8,424 nucleotides of DNA. It comes from Fibrobacter sp. UBA1313. GTDB lineage: Bacteria; Fibrobacterota; Fibrobacteria; Fibrobacterales; Fibrobacteraceae. Below, piece by piece: positions 1-6,649 of the stretch (positions are counted from its first letter, which is position 1; each line of letters opens with the position of its first letter). Made by a program: the position numbers and the translations under genes. A model generated the notes under the pieces. The model did no database searches. It was not told the origin of the DNA and worked only from the letters and a program-made list of their open reading frames with translations. The stretch lies in assembly GCA_002307115.1 (NCBI GenBank), contig DBTP01000137.1, forward strand, positions 1 through 8,424. The letters run 5' to 3'.

Positions 1-1
1 T

Positions 2-265
2 AAAACCATTAGCGATAATGGAACGGTCTACTCAGGAAAAGAATTCCCTAAAGGGCGCATACAAATTCATTGGATAGAGTTACAAGCACCTCTCAGTTTT
101 GACGTCTCTAAACCGCAACAAAAATTTTCGATTCTCAACAATTTTGATGGCTGGTTCGCAAAACAAGCGACGAAACTAATGATGGGAGGAGAAGTGTTCT
201 TTTATCGTGGTCGTTCTATGGATAGCCAAAACAATACCATTGATTGGTCCTTTACAGGGTTTTAG
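2..265 (+). CDS. C-terminal 87 residues of an unrecognised protein (5' end outside window)
   Basis: The frame beginning at base 2 is open from the window edge to a TAG at 263-265, while the other two forward frames are closed early. The visible 87 residues are soluble-looking, mixed polar and aromatic, with no membrane helix and no motif I recognise. They include a stretch rich in beta-formers (residues around GRIQIHWIELQAPLSFDV) and end in WSFTGF with a terminal phenylalanine. A terminal aromatic residue can mark an outer-membrane beta protein, but one residue is weak evidence and I assign no function. The stop lies 8 bases before the hisA start, so this gene is probably the upstream member of the same operon. 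The true start and full length cannot be seen. Confidence 0.7.
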   Translation, partial: KTISDNGTVYSGKEFPKGRIQIHWIELQAPLSFDVSKPQQKFSILNNFDGWFAKQATKLMMGGEVFFYRGRSMDSQNNTIDWSFTGF

Positions 266-266
266 G
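264..266 (+). promoter_or_regulatory. Weak Shine-Dalgarno (AGG) for hisA
   Basis: An AGG at 264-266 lies 7 bases before the ATG at 274 and overlaps the stop codon of the preceding gene. It supports the ATG at 274 as the hisA start rather than the in-frame TTG at 244, and suggests coupling with the upstream gene. The match to the consensus is short. Confidence 0.4.
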
Positions 267-273
267 TTTTTAT

Positions 274-1038
274 ATGACCCTATTTCGTCCCTGTATTGAT
301 ATTCATAGTAGTAAGGTGAAACAAATCGTAGGAAGTTCTCTCTCCGATGAGGGAAATGGGCTTACCACTCATTTTGAATCGGATAAATCGCCAGCCTGGT
401 TTGCTGATCTTTACAAAAAAGATGGTCTCCGCGGAGGCCATGTGATTATGCTTGGCAAAGGGAACGAGATGGTAGCAAAAGAAGCTCTTGCCAAATACCC
501 TGGTGGTTTGCAGATCGGGGGAGGAATCACTATCGAAAATGCCAAGGAGTACTTGGATGCCGGAGCCTCCCATGTGATTGTCACCAGTTGGATTTTTCAA
601 AATGGGGATCTCGATTTTTCTCGTATTGAAGCGCTCTCAAAAGCGGTTGGAAAAAAGCACTTGGTTCTTGATCTGAGTTGTAAACGCACTGCGACTGGCT
701 GGAATATTGCGACCGATCGCTGGCAAACCGTGACTGAGGTACAAGTGACCCCTGCTACGTTGCTCGTTTTGAGTAAATATTGTGACGAATTTTTAATTCA
801 TGCAGCAGATGTCGAAGGACTTCAGAAAGGAATGGATGAAGCGCTTATTGCACTGCTTGCGAAAGAAAGTCCGATCCCTGTTACCTACGCAGGGGGGGCT
901 CGGAGCATCGAAGATCTTAAGCGATGCGCAGAAATTTCTAATAATTTGGTTGATCTCACCATCGGAAGCGCCTTAGATATCTTTGGCGGTAAGGGAGCAC
1001 GTTACAATGACTGTGTCCAATTCAACAGACAACAATGA
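274..1038 (+). CDS. hisA: HisA of the eukaryotic (HIS6) type: ProFAR isomerase of histidine biosynthesis
   Basis: The product (254 residues) should catalyse the fourth step of histidine synthesis, the Amadori isomerisation of ProFAR to PRFAR, in the cytosol as a TIM barrel. It resembles yeast HIS6 far more than ordinary bacterial HisA. Shared blocks are CIDIHSSKVKQIVG near the N-terminus, HVIMLG, LQIGGGI, VIVTSWIF, LVLDLSCKRT, FLIHAADVEGL, YAGGARSIEDL and a C-terminal DLTIGSALDIFGG. The catalytic aspartate pair is D9 (in CIDIH) and D133 (in LVLDLSC). The two glycine-rich phosphate-binding loops are IGGG and AGGARS/GSALD. ATG 274 is chosen because MTLFRPCIDIH matches the family N-terminus, whereas the TTG at 244 adds a tail the family lacks. 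No other his gene is visible, so it is detached from a his operon. Its 3' end overlaps the next gene by 32 bases. I am sure of the family; the evolutionary origin is inference. Confidence 0.93.
   Translation: MTLFRPCIDIHSSKVKQIVGSSLSDEGNGLTTHFESDKSPAWFADLYKKDGLRGGHVIMLGKGNEMVAKEALAKYPGGLQIGGGITIENAKEYLDAGASHVIVTSWIFQNGDLDFSRIEALSKAVGKKHLVLDLSCKRTATGWNIATDRWQTVTEVQVTPATLLVLSKYCDEFLIHAADVEGLQKGMDEALIALLAKESPIPVTYAGGARSIEDLKRCAEISNNLVDLTIGSALDIFGGKGARYNDCVQFNRQQ
993..997 (+). promoter_or_regulatory. Shine-Dalgarno GGGAG inside hisA, for the first glycosyltransferase
   Basis: GGGAG lies within the hisA coding sequence, 9 bases before the ATG at 1007. It decides the start of the downstream gene: the alternative in-frame TTG at 983 has no such site and would place this sequence inside the coding region. 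It also implies that translation starts 32 bases before hisA ends. Confidence 0.6.
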
Positions 1039-2449
1039 TATCTCAGAACAACGTTTTGATTCACGCCCTCCGATTTTTGGGCGCACGATAACGAGCGTGT
1101 TCCCACCCTATTTCGCTTTTAAACATCAAGGAACAGGGCCAATCAAAACAGCCCTTATTTTAGTGATGCTCGTTTGGGAATTTCTGGTGAATTTACCCCA
1201 GTTATTTTTACTGCGCCGATTTTTCAGAAAATATCGGAAAACGCACAAGAAGGGAGACATTCGAGTCGCTTACTGCGCCGATTGCCTTGATGAAGTCAAC
1301 GGGATCGCCAATAATTTGCGTCAAGTGGGATCCTTCATGCGAGCGCAAAATTACGACGTTTCTTTAATCGGATGTGTTTTTCAAACCCGCACGAGAGGCG
1401 TTATCGAAGACAGCTATGTTTTCTTGTTGCCTCGCTTCTTTAGTATGGAAGCGATTGGCTACCCGAATACAGAATTGGCAATTCCCCATTTGGGAACACT
1501 CGTTAAACTTTTGAAGCGCTATCCTGTAGACCTGATTGAGTTTGAAACTCCGAGTTCCGTAGGCTGGGCTGTTTTAGTATGTGCCAAGATCATCGGAATC
1601 AAAACCATTGGGCACTACCGCACCGATGCCATGAGCTACGTGAGAATGCTAGTGTCTGCCAAATGGGTTCATGTGGCAGTACTTTTCTTTACAAGAATTT
1701 TTTATTACCTCGCACGCCCTGTAGTGAGCCCCGGCGAAGCTTACAAGAAAATCCTTATCGACGAAATTCGCGTCCCAGAAAAGGATGTGTTTATTCTCCC
1801 TCGCGGTATTGCGCTGGATCTTTACCACCCTTCCAAACGCAATCGGGGCAAGTGGGAAAAAATTGTCGGCTCTCCAGCAAAAAAAGTGAGATTCCTTTTT
1901 GTAGGAAGAATTTCCAAAGAGAAAGATATTCCATTTCTTGAAAACTTGTGGCACGAAATTCACAAACAAAATGTGCCAGCAGAATTACTTTTCGCAGGCG
2001 ATGGTTGGTATTTAGAAACCTTGCGAAAAAACTTTGCCGATTGCCCAGAAGTGCATTGCGTGGGCGTTCAGCAGGGAGAAGATCTCGCGGGACTCTATGC
2101 GGATGCCGATTTCTTTATTTTCCCGAGCGGTACCGATACTTTTGGAAATGTGGTTGTCGAAGCACTTGCCTCGGGCACACCCGCCATCGTTGCTGATCGG
2201 GGAGGTCCTCAAGACATTATCCGCAACAAAAACTGCGGCTATATCTTACCATTCCACGATATGGATACTTGGTTACAACAATTGGATTCTTGCATTAGAT
2301 TGGTTCGGGAAAATCCAGAAGCCTACCAAGCCATGCGGGAGAATGCGTTTACAAGAGGTTTAGATTTTACCTTAGAAAAATCGGCTACCGCCCAATGGGA
2401 ATTTTTTCAAAAAATTTGTGCAGAACATTACCATGAAAAGGAATCCTAG
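1007..2449 (+). CDS. GT4-family glycosyltransferase, first of a tandem pair
   Basis: The product (480 residues) is a GT-B fold, retaining, nucleotide-sugar-dependent glycosyltransferase. The N-terminal Rossmann domain begins near residue 83 (GDIRVAY) and carries DEVNGIANNLR, the glycine loop like the NGV motif of MgtA and SqdX-type GT4 enzymes. The C-terminal domain has VGRISKEKD, with the phosphate-binding R301 and K306. It also has PSGTDTFGNVVVEALASGTP, where the usual EX7E reads D377-x7-E385; this TDTFG form occurs in mannosyl- and glycolipid-transferring GT4 enzymes. An unusual extension of about 80 residues precedes the fold, with DSRPPIFGRTITSVF and a hydrophobic stretch (about residues 46-70) that could sit in the inner leaflet of the cytoplasmic membrane. 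The donor and acceptor cannot be read from the sequence; an envelope glycolipid or polysaccharide role is inference. The start at 1007 overlaps hisA. A close paralogue follows 17 bases later. Confidence 0.88.
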   Translation: MTVSNSTDNNDISEQRFDSRPPIFGRTITSVFPPYFAFKHQGTGPIKTALILVMLVWEFLVNLPQLFLLRRFFRKYRKTHKKGDIRVAYCADCLDEVNGIANNLRQVGSFMRAQNYDVSLIGCVFQTRTRGVIEDSYVFLLPRFFSMEAIGYPNTELAIPHLGTLVKLLKRYPVDLIEFETPSSVGWAVLVCAKIIGIKTIGHYRTDAMSYVRMLVSAKWVHVAVLFFTRIFYYLARPVVSPGEAYKKILIDEIRVPEKDVFILPRGIALDLYHPSKRNRGKWEKIVGSPAKKVRFLFVGRISKEKDIPFLENLWHEIHKQNVPAELLFAGDGWYLETLRKNFADCPEVHCVGVQQGEDLAGLYADADFFIFPSGTDTFGNVVVEALASGTPAIVADRGGPQDIIRNKNCGYILPFHDMDTWLQQLDSCIRLVRENPEAYQAMRENAFTRGLDFTLEKSATAQWEFFQKICAEHYHEKES

Positions 2450-2466
2450 TTTGGGAATTTGAAAAG

Positions 2467-3888
2467 ATGAGAAATAAGAATAAGAAATTGATCGAAAAGT
2501 GCTATGATTCACGCCCTTCCATTTTTGGGCGCAACATCACAAGCACCTTTCGCCATTATTTTTCTTTTCCCCACCAAAAGCCAGGGAATGTGAAGACATG
2601 CATGATTCCTCCTTTGGTCCTCTGGCAAATACTCAAAAACCTTCCCGAACTATTACGCCTTCGAAACTATTTGCAGAAAAAACGTACAGAAAAAAATACC
2701 GGTGATATTCGCGTTGTATTTTACTCCGACAATCTTGATGAAGTCAACGGCATTGCGAATAATCTTCGCCACGTAGTTTCTTATATGCGAAACCACGGAT
2801 ACCCGGCAGGACTTATCGGAAGTGCATTCAATACGAGACCTTGCGGCGTTGTGGAAAACGGTTTTGTGATGTTACTTCCACGTCTTTTCAGTATGGAACC
2901 ATTGGGGTATGCGGATAGTGAGTTGGCTATTCCCCATGTGAAACCGTTGCTCCGCCTTTTAAAGCGTTACCCCATTGATCTTGTAGAATTGGAAACACCG
3001 AGTCCTGGAGCTTGGACCATTGGCATTTGTGCAAAAATTGCAGGAATCAAAGTCATTAGTCATTACCGTACCGATGTTCCCTCCTACACAAAACAGTTGG
3101 TTAAAGCCAAATGGATGCATTTTTATGTGCTTTGGTTGATGCAAGTATTCTACCGTTTTACAAGCCCCGTCATTAGCCCCTGTAAAGATTACCAAAGAAT
3201 TCTTGTGAAAGACATTAAGATCCCCAAGAAAGAGGTTAAAATTCTTGCGCGTGGAATTCCACTGGAAAATTATCACCCCTCTAAAAGAGGCAAGGGGACT
3301 TGGGAAAGGTTTAGTGACGTCTCTTACAAAGTGCGATTCCTTTTTGTGGGCCGGATTTCAAAAGAAAAAGACATCCCCTTTTTAGACACCCTTTGGCATG
3401 TGTTTAGCAAAAAGCATAACAATGCCGAGCTCCTATTTGTGGGCGGTGGTTGGTATCTCGAAGCGCTTAAACAAAATTTTGCAAATTGCCCAGAAGTTCA
3501 TTTCGCAGGCGTACAAGGCGGAGAAACGCTCGCAGGACTTTACGCCGATGCTGACTTTTTTATTTTCCCCAGTGGCACGGATACGTTTGGTAACGTGGTC
3601 GTCGAAGCTCTCGCTTCCGGAACCCCTGCCATAGTCACGGATCGGGGCGGCCCCCAAGATATTCTTTTTGGAAAAAACTGCGGTTTCATTTTACCTTTTG
3701 GGGAAACAGATGTCTGGTTTTCTCATTTGGAAAAATGTGTACAAATGCGGTTGGAGTGCCCGGAAGAATACGAGATGCTCCGCAAAAATGCTTATGCGAG
3801 AAGCCAAGATTTTACACTTGAACATGCAGTAAAAGAACAATGGGAATACTTCCAGGATCTTTGCATTCGTTCTTACCATGAAACTTAA
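2467..3888 (+). CDS. GT4-family glycosyltransferase, second of a tandem pair
   Basis: The product (473 residues) aligns with the preceding gene from end to end, at roughly 55-65% amino-acid identity by eye. It has the same architecture: an N-terminal extension with DSRPSIFGRNITSTF and a moderately hydrophobic segment, GDIRVVF opening the Rossmann domain, LDEVNGIANNLR, HYRTD, VGRISKEKD (R296, K301), and a D372-x7-E380 motif in a block of more than 30 residues identical to its neighbour. The acceptor-side N-terminal half differs more than the donor-side C-terminal half. This suggests the same or a similar sugar donor and different acceptors or successive transfers, but that is inference. The ATG at 2467 follows a 17-base gap with only a weak GGGA-like ribosome site, so coupling to the first copy is likely. 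The 3' end overlaps mutY by 11 bases. The family is certain; the substrate is unknown. Confidence 0.88.
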   Translation: MRNKNKKLIEKCYDSRPSIFGRNITSTFRHYFSFPHQKPGNVKTCMIPPLVLWQILKNLPELLRLRNYLQKKRTEKNTGDIRVVFYSDNLDEVNGIANNLRHVVSYMRNHGYPAGLIGSAFNTRPCGVVENGFVMLLPRLFSMEPLGYADSELAIPHVKPLLRLLKRYPIDLVELETPSPGAWTIGICAKIAGIKVISHYRTDVPSYTKQLVKAKWMHFYVLWLMQVFYRFTSPVISPCKDYQRILVKDIKIPKKEVKILARGIPLENYHPSKRGKGTWERFSDVSYKVRFLFVGRISKEKDIPFLDTLWHVFSKKHNNAELLFVGGGWYLEALKQNFANCPEVHFAGVQGGETLAGLYADADFFIFPSGTDTFGNVVVEALASGTPAIVTDRGGPQDILFGKNCGFILPFGETDVWFSHLEKCVQMRLECPEEYEMLRKNAYARSQDFTLEHAVKEQWEYFQDLCIRSYHET

Positions 3889-4927
3889 TTCCCTCGTTCA
3901 ATGGTTTTTAAAACAACGGGCATCTCTCCCTTGGCGCCCCGAAGATCCCCATGCGAAACGGGATCCTTATGCAGTTTGGATCAGCGAAGTGATGCTACAA
4001 CAAACTCAAGTGGAAACCGTAAAAAAACATTATATCGCTTGGCTCAAAGATTTTCCTACCGTTTATGACCTTGCCCAAGCGGACGAAGAAAATGTGCTTT
4101 TACACTGGCAAGGCCTTGGTTATTATAGTCGTGCAAAAAATCTGCATAAAGCAGCAAAAATTCTCATTGAAAAATACAATGGTGATTTTCCTAAAAACCG
4201 CTCAGAAATTGAAGCTCTCCCAGGAATTGGAAAATATACCGCTGGAGCCATTCTCAGTATGGCAAGGCACGAATCAGAACCGATACTCGACGGAAATTTG
4301 ATTCGTATATTCTCACGGCTTCACCTTTGGAATTTTTTGCCAACATCGAAACCGGAACAAGATATTTATTGGGACGAAGCCCGCACTTGGAGTCAAGGGA
4401 AAAACGCTTATATTATTAATGAGGCTTTAATGGAAATGGGGCGCACCCTTTGCAAACCACAAAATCCATTATGTCCCAATTGCCCTTTGCAACAAGAATG
4501 CAAAGCCACTTCTGAAAATTGCTCGTCCCAATATCCACCACGCAAAAAAAGTATTCAAGAAACTTGGCACGGAGTGATTGTCATTATTGAAAGTGCCGAT
4601 GGCAAAATATTTTCCGTTCAAGAAGAAGATACACCCTTTCTTAAAGGGCAGCGGGGCCTTCCGCTCTTTGAATTTTCTAAAGCTCACGGGAAAGGGTTCC
4701 CCGGCAAAGCAGAACGCTGGATCACTCCGGAATCTATTGAAGAATATCACTGGTGTGGTGCAATCAAGCACGCAATTACCAAATACAAGATCGAATGCCA
4801 AGTCCTTTATATCCGTTCAAAAGATAAAAGCAAAAAAAGCTCTCACTGGGTTGCGAGAGCAAATATCAAACAAGCTTTTGCAAACAGTTTGAATTTAAAA
4901 GCGCTTCATAAAGCACTCGAAGATTAA
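3878..4927 (+). CDS. mutY: MutY, adenine DNA glycosylase acting on A opposite 8-oxoG
   Basis: The product (349 residues) removes adenine mispaired with 8-oxoguanine, preventing G:C to T:A mutation. Key residues fall at the E. coli MutY numbers: catalytic E37 in ISEVMLQQTQV, helix-hairpin-helix LPGIGKYTAGAIL with Y120, catalytic D138 in ILDGN, and [4Fe-4S] ligands C192, C199, C202 and C208 (C-x6-C-x2-C-x5-C). A linker leads to a NUDIX-like C-terminal 8-oxoG-sensing domain (about residues 230-349), with GQRGLPLFEF matching the usual glycine/proline block. Oddly, the loop normally reading FSH after the conserved His reads I300-T301-K302. The ATG at 3878 gives the family-standard short N-terminus before LVQWF and LPWR. 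No Shine-Dalgarno precedes it, but it starts 11 bases inside the upstream gene's end, so translational coupling is likely. The last coding bases also hold the terminator of the converging operon. Confidence 0.95.
   Translation: MKLNSLVQWFLKQRASLPWRPEDPHAKRDPYAVWISEVMLQQTQVETVKKHYIAWLKDFPTVYDLAQADEENVLLHWQGLGYYSRAKNLHKAAKILIEKYNGDFPKNRSEIEALPGIGKYTAGAILSMARHESEPILDGNLIRIFSRLHLWNFLPTSKPEQDIYWDEARTWSQGKNAYIINEALMEMGRTLCKPQNPLCPNCPLQQECKATSENCSSQYPPRKKSIQETWHGVIVIIESADGKIFSVQEEDTPFLKGQRGLPLFEFSKAHGKGFPGKAERWITPESIEEYHWCGAIKHAITKYKIECQVLYIRSKDKSKKSSHWVARANIKQAFANSLNLKALHKALED
4832..4860 (-). terminator. Intrinsic terminator of the minus-strand operon, inside mutY
   Basis: Read on the minus strand, bases 4860-4839 form an 8-bp stem (GCTCTCGC with GTGAGAGC, containing one G-U pair) around the 6-base loop AACCCA. 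Seven T residues (4838-4832) follow directly, then GCTTTTATC. This is a textbook Rho-independent layout. It begins 85 bases past the stop codon of the 563-residue barrel gene. On the plus strand the G-U pair becomes an A-C mismatch and there is no T run, so it should act in one direction only. The same bases encode the KDKSKKSSHWVAR part of MutY. Confidence 0.65.
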
Positions 4928-4945
4928 CGAATCCAAGAGTTACCC

Positions 4946-6637
4946 TTAGAACGATTTCCGGATATTACAGAAAAAGCGAGTGCGATCATAACCGCCATTC
5001 GGCACTAAGACTTGATCATCCGACAGAACATGAAGAATGGTTCCTGTTAAACTCAATCCGTATTTTGGAAAAAGCTGCGAGAAACTGGCATTCCAATACC
5101 AGTCGCCCTTAATTACTAGGGGGTCCTCGGAGCGTAAGTTCCACTTCGCATCACTCCGATAAATCCAAGAATGGTCTATTTGGAACGTTTTGTTGATAAG
5201 CCAGTGAGCCTCTATTTGCACCCATTCTTCAACAGGATTTATTTCAAAACGTTCTTCTTCACCTTCGATGCGTTCAAAGCCAGCCCGAGCACCGAGGGAA
5301 AATAATTTATCATAGCGGAAGTTGGCCGATGCTTCTCCAGATAAGCCGCGGATCCAAGAATCGATACGATCTACATCGCCTGTACGATAAGTGAGAACGC
5401 CATCTTTCTTATAGCTTTTGGGGTCAAAAGTTTCTGCTCCTGCTTCCACCCAATAGGCAATATTCATTCCAAGATCCCACACTGGATTTTCTTCACGCAC
5501 GTCCAAAAAAGCTCGATGCAATTGCATGAAACCATCGGTCGTCAAATGCAGAGTATCATCACCAAAATATTCGTAAGACTCACCCAGGGGATTCAGTGTG
5601 GAACCCAAATGGTTCTTAAATCCTACCATAGAATGAATCGTCTTAAATTCAAAGAATTTCATTTCCAAGCTGTCCTTCACCAACCAATCACGATCATTGA
5701 TGCCTGCATGACCCGCAAATTCCAAACGCGCAGTCGGGCGAAGTACCAGTTCCACAAAAGGCCACACCACATAATTATCTTCTAATCCAAAATAGGTATC
5801 CTCTTTATCATCTACAACACGAAAGGCGACTCCACCACCAAATTGGATATCACTTTTTTCACAGCCCGCATTACAAGCAAGTCTCACAGAACCACTCCAT
5901 TCTTTGCGAGAACCGGATTCATTTTCCCCTTGATTTTCATAGCTTAAATCTTGATACTGCAGCGTTGCTTGAAAGTTTCGATAATCATAACGAGCTTCCA
6001 CACGAGGCTCTGCAAAAGAAGGAATCCAGCGACCACTTTCCCCCAATACCCAAAGATATTCTTTACCTGCAAGGAGAGACACTTCATAAGATTCTCCCGA
6101 GTAGCCCAGTCCCGCATAAACAGAACTAAAAAAGGGAAGATTCTCCCCAAAGAAAGAATATTTCATGCCGCCCACCCAAGAAGTACGCGCGCTCATAGGC
6201 CTTGTAGAATAGTGATCCACCTGGAATCCACGAGCGGTGGCCCAAAAGCCATTCAAGGGACGTGAACGAAAACCAACATCCATCATCGAAGTTGCATTGT
6301 CACCCCAATCCTTTTTATCTACCAGCACATCGTTATAAAGCAAGTCCCCAATTTCGTTACCCATAGCGAGCCAAACCGCAGGACTCTGAATATCCCAAGA
6401 GGGGGTCATCGAATAACGATTGAAGAGTAGACGCATGCGCAATTTTTCAGGAGCCCATTCTTCACTTGAAGAGTGAATGCCACCCTGCATGGAAGGGCGA
6501 TCATAAGTATAGGTGGGACTCGCCATAAGAAAGGTGCCATCACCTCTCGTCGAAGCATCCATTCCTTCCGATTCTACAGGGATACTCGCAAAGCTATATA
6601 GGGCGAGAGACAAACAAAGAATTATCAATAATTTCAT
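4946..6637 (-). CDS. Predicted large outer-membrane beta-barrel protein, family unknown
   Basis: The product is 563 residues long. Residues 1-17 look like a Sec signal peptide (MK, a hydrophobic core, and SFA before the likely cut at A17/S18). The rest has no hydrophobic helix. It is rich in W, Y, F, G, D and E in alternating patterns typical of outer-membrane strands, for example VEARYDYRNFQATLQYQDLSY and LSLTGTILHVL. It ends RTRFFCNIRKSF with a terminal phenylalanine, as expected for recognition by the BAM complex. A close cysteine pair (ACNAGCEKSD) could form a disulfide in an outer loop. I recognise no specific family; a porin-like or glycan-related role would be a guess. A good AGAGG site precedes ATG 6637, and the gene starts 12 bases after the smaller barrel gene, so the two are co-transcribed. 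Its stop is 18 bases from the convergent mutY stop. Confidence 0.82.
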   Translation of the reverse strand: MKLLIILCLSLALYSFASIPVESEGMDASTRGDGTFLMASPTYTYDRPSMQGGIHSSSEEWAPEKLRMRLLFNRYSMTPSWDIQSPAVWLAMGNEIGDLLYNDVLVDKKDWGDNATSMMDVGFRSRPLNGFWATARGFQVDHYSTRPMSARTSWVGGMKYSFFGENLPFFSSVYAGLGYSGESYEVSLLAGKEYLWVLGESGRWIPSFAEPRVEARYDYRNFQATLQYQDLSYENQGENESGSRKEWSGSVRLACNAGCEKSDIQFGGGVAFRVVDDKEDTYFGLEDNYVVWPFVELVLRPTARLEFAGHAGINDRDWLVKDSLEMKFFEFKTIHSMVGFKNHLGSTLNPLGESYEYFGDDTLHLTTDGFMQLHRAFLDVREENPVWDLGMNIAYWVEAGAETFDPKSYKKDGVLTYRTGDVDRIDSWIRGLSGEASANFRYDKLFSLGARAGFERIEGEEERFEINPVEEWVQIEAHWLINKTFQIDHSWIYRSDAKWNLRSEDPLVIKGDWYWNASFSQLFPKYGLSLTGTILHVLSDDQVLVPNGGYDRTRFFCNIRKSF

Positions 6638-6644
6638 AAGAAAA

Positions 6645-6649
6645 TCCTC
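6645..6649 (-). promoter_or_regulatory. Shine-Dalgarno GAGGA for the 563-residue barrel gene
   Basis: On the minus strand GAGGA lies 7 bases before the ATG at 6637, in the 12-base gap after the stop of the upstream gene. It fixes the start of the downstream gene. Confidence 0.7.

Noticed and set aside
244..273. TTG at 244 as the hisA start
   Set aside because: It would add ten residues not found in the family and lies inside the preceding gene. ATG 274 starts right before the conserved CIDIH block and has an AGG upstream.
280..600. Minus-strand open frame opposite hisA, and similar long frames opposite or inside the glycosyltransferase, mutY, barrel and rsmB genes
   Set aside because: Each is fully inside a gene with strong family evidence. 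Their translations lack recognisable motifs, and none has a convincing ribosome site.
983..1006. TTG at 983 as the start of the first glycosyltransferase
   Set aside because: The GGGAG site lies between it and ATG 1007, and the extra eight residues have no counterpart in the paralogue.
1007..3888. Recent gene conversion or assembly duplication of the two glycosyltransferases
   Set aside because: The DNA differs at many synonymous positions even where the protein is identical, so the copies are real and old.
4983..5020. GATCAT ... TGATC inverted repeat after mutY as a plus-strand terminator
   Set aside because: The arms are short, the loop is long, there is no following T run, and it lies inside the barrel coding sequence.
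5516..5785. Plus-strand open frame of 89 codons inside the large barrel gene
   Set aside because: It is antisense to a coding region with a signal peptide and barrel pattern, and its basic, low-complexity product looks like a shadow frame.
6617..6637. Lipoprotein signal for the 563-residue protein because of the cysteine at residue 8
   Set aside because: The cysteine is inside the hydrophobic core and lacks a proper lipobox. A Sec signal ending SFA fits better.
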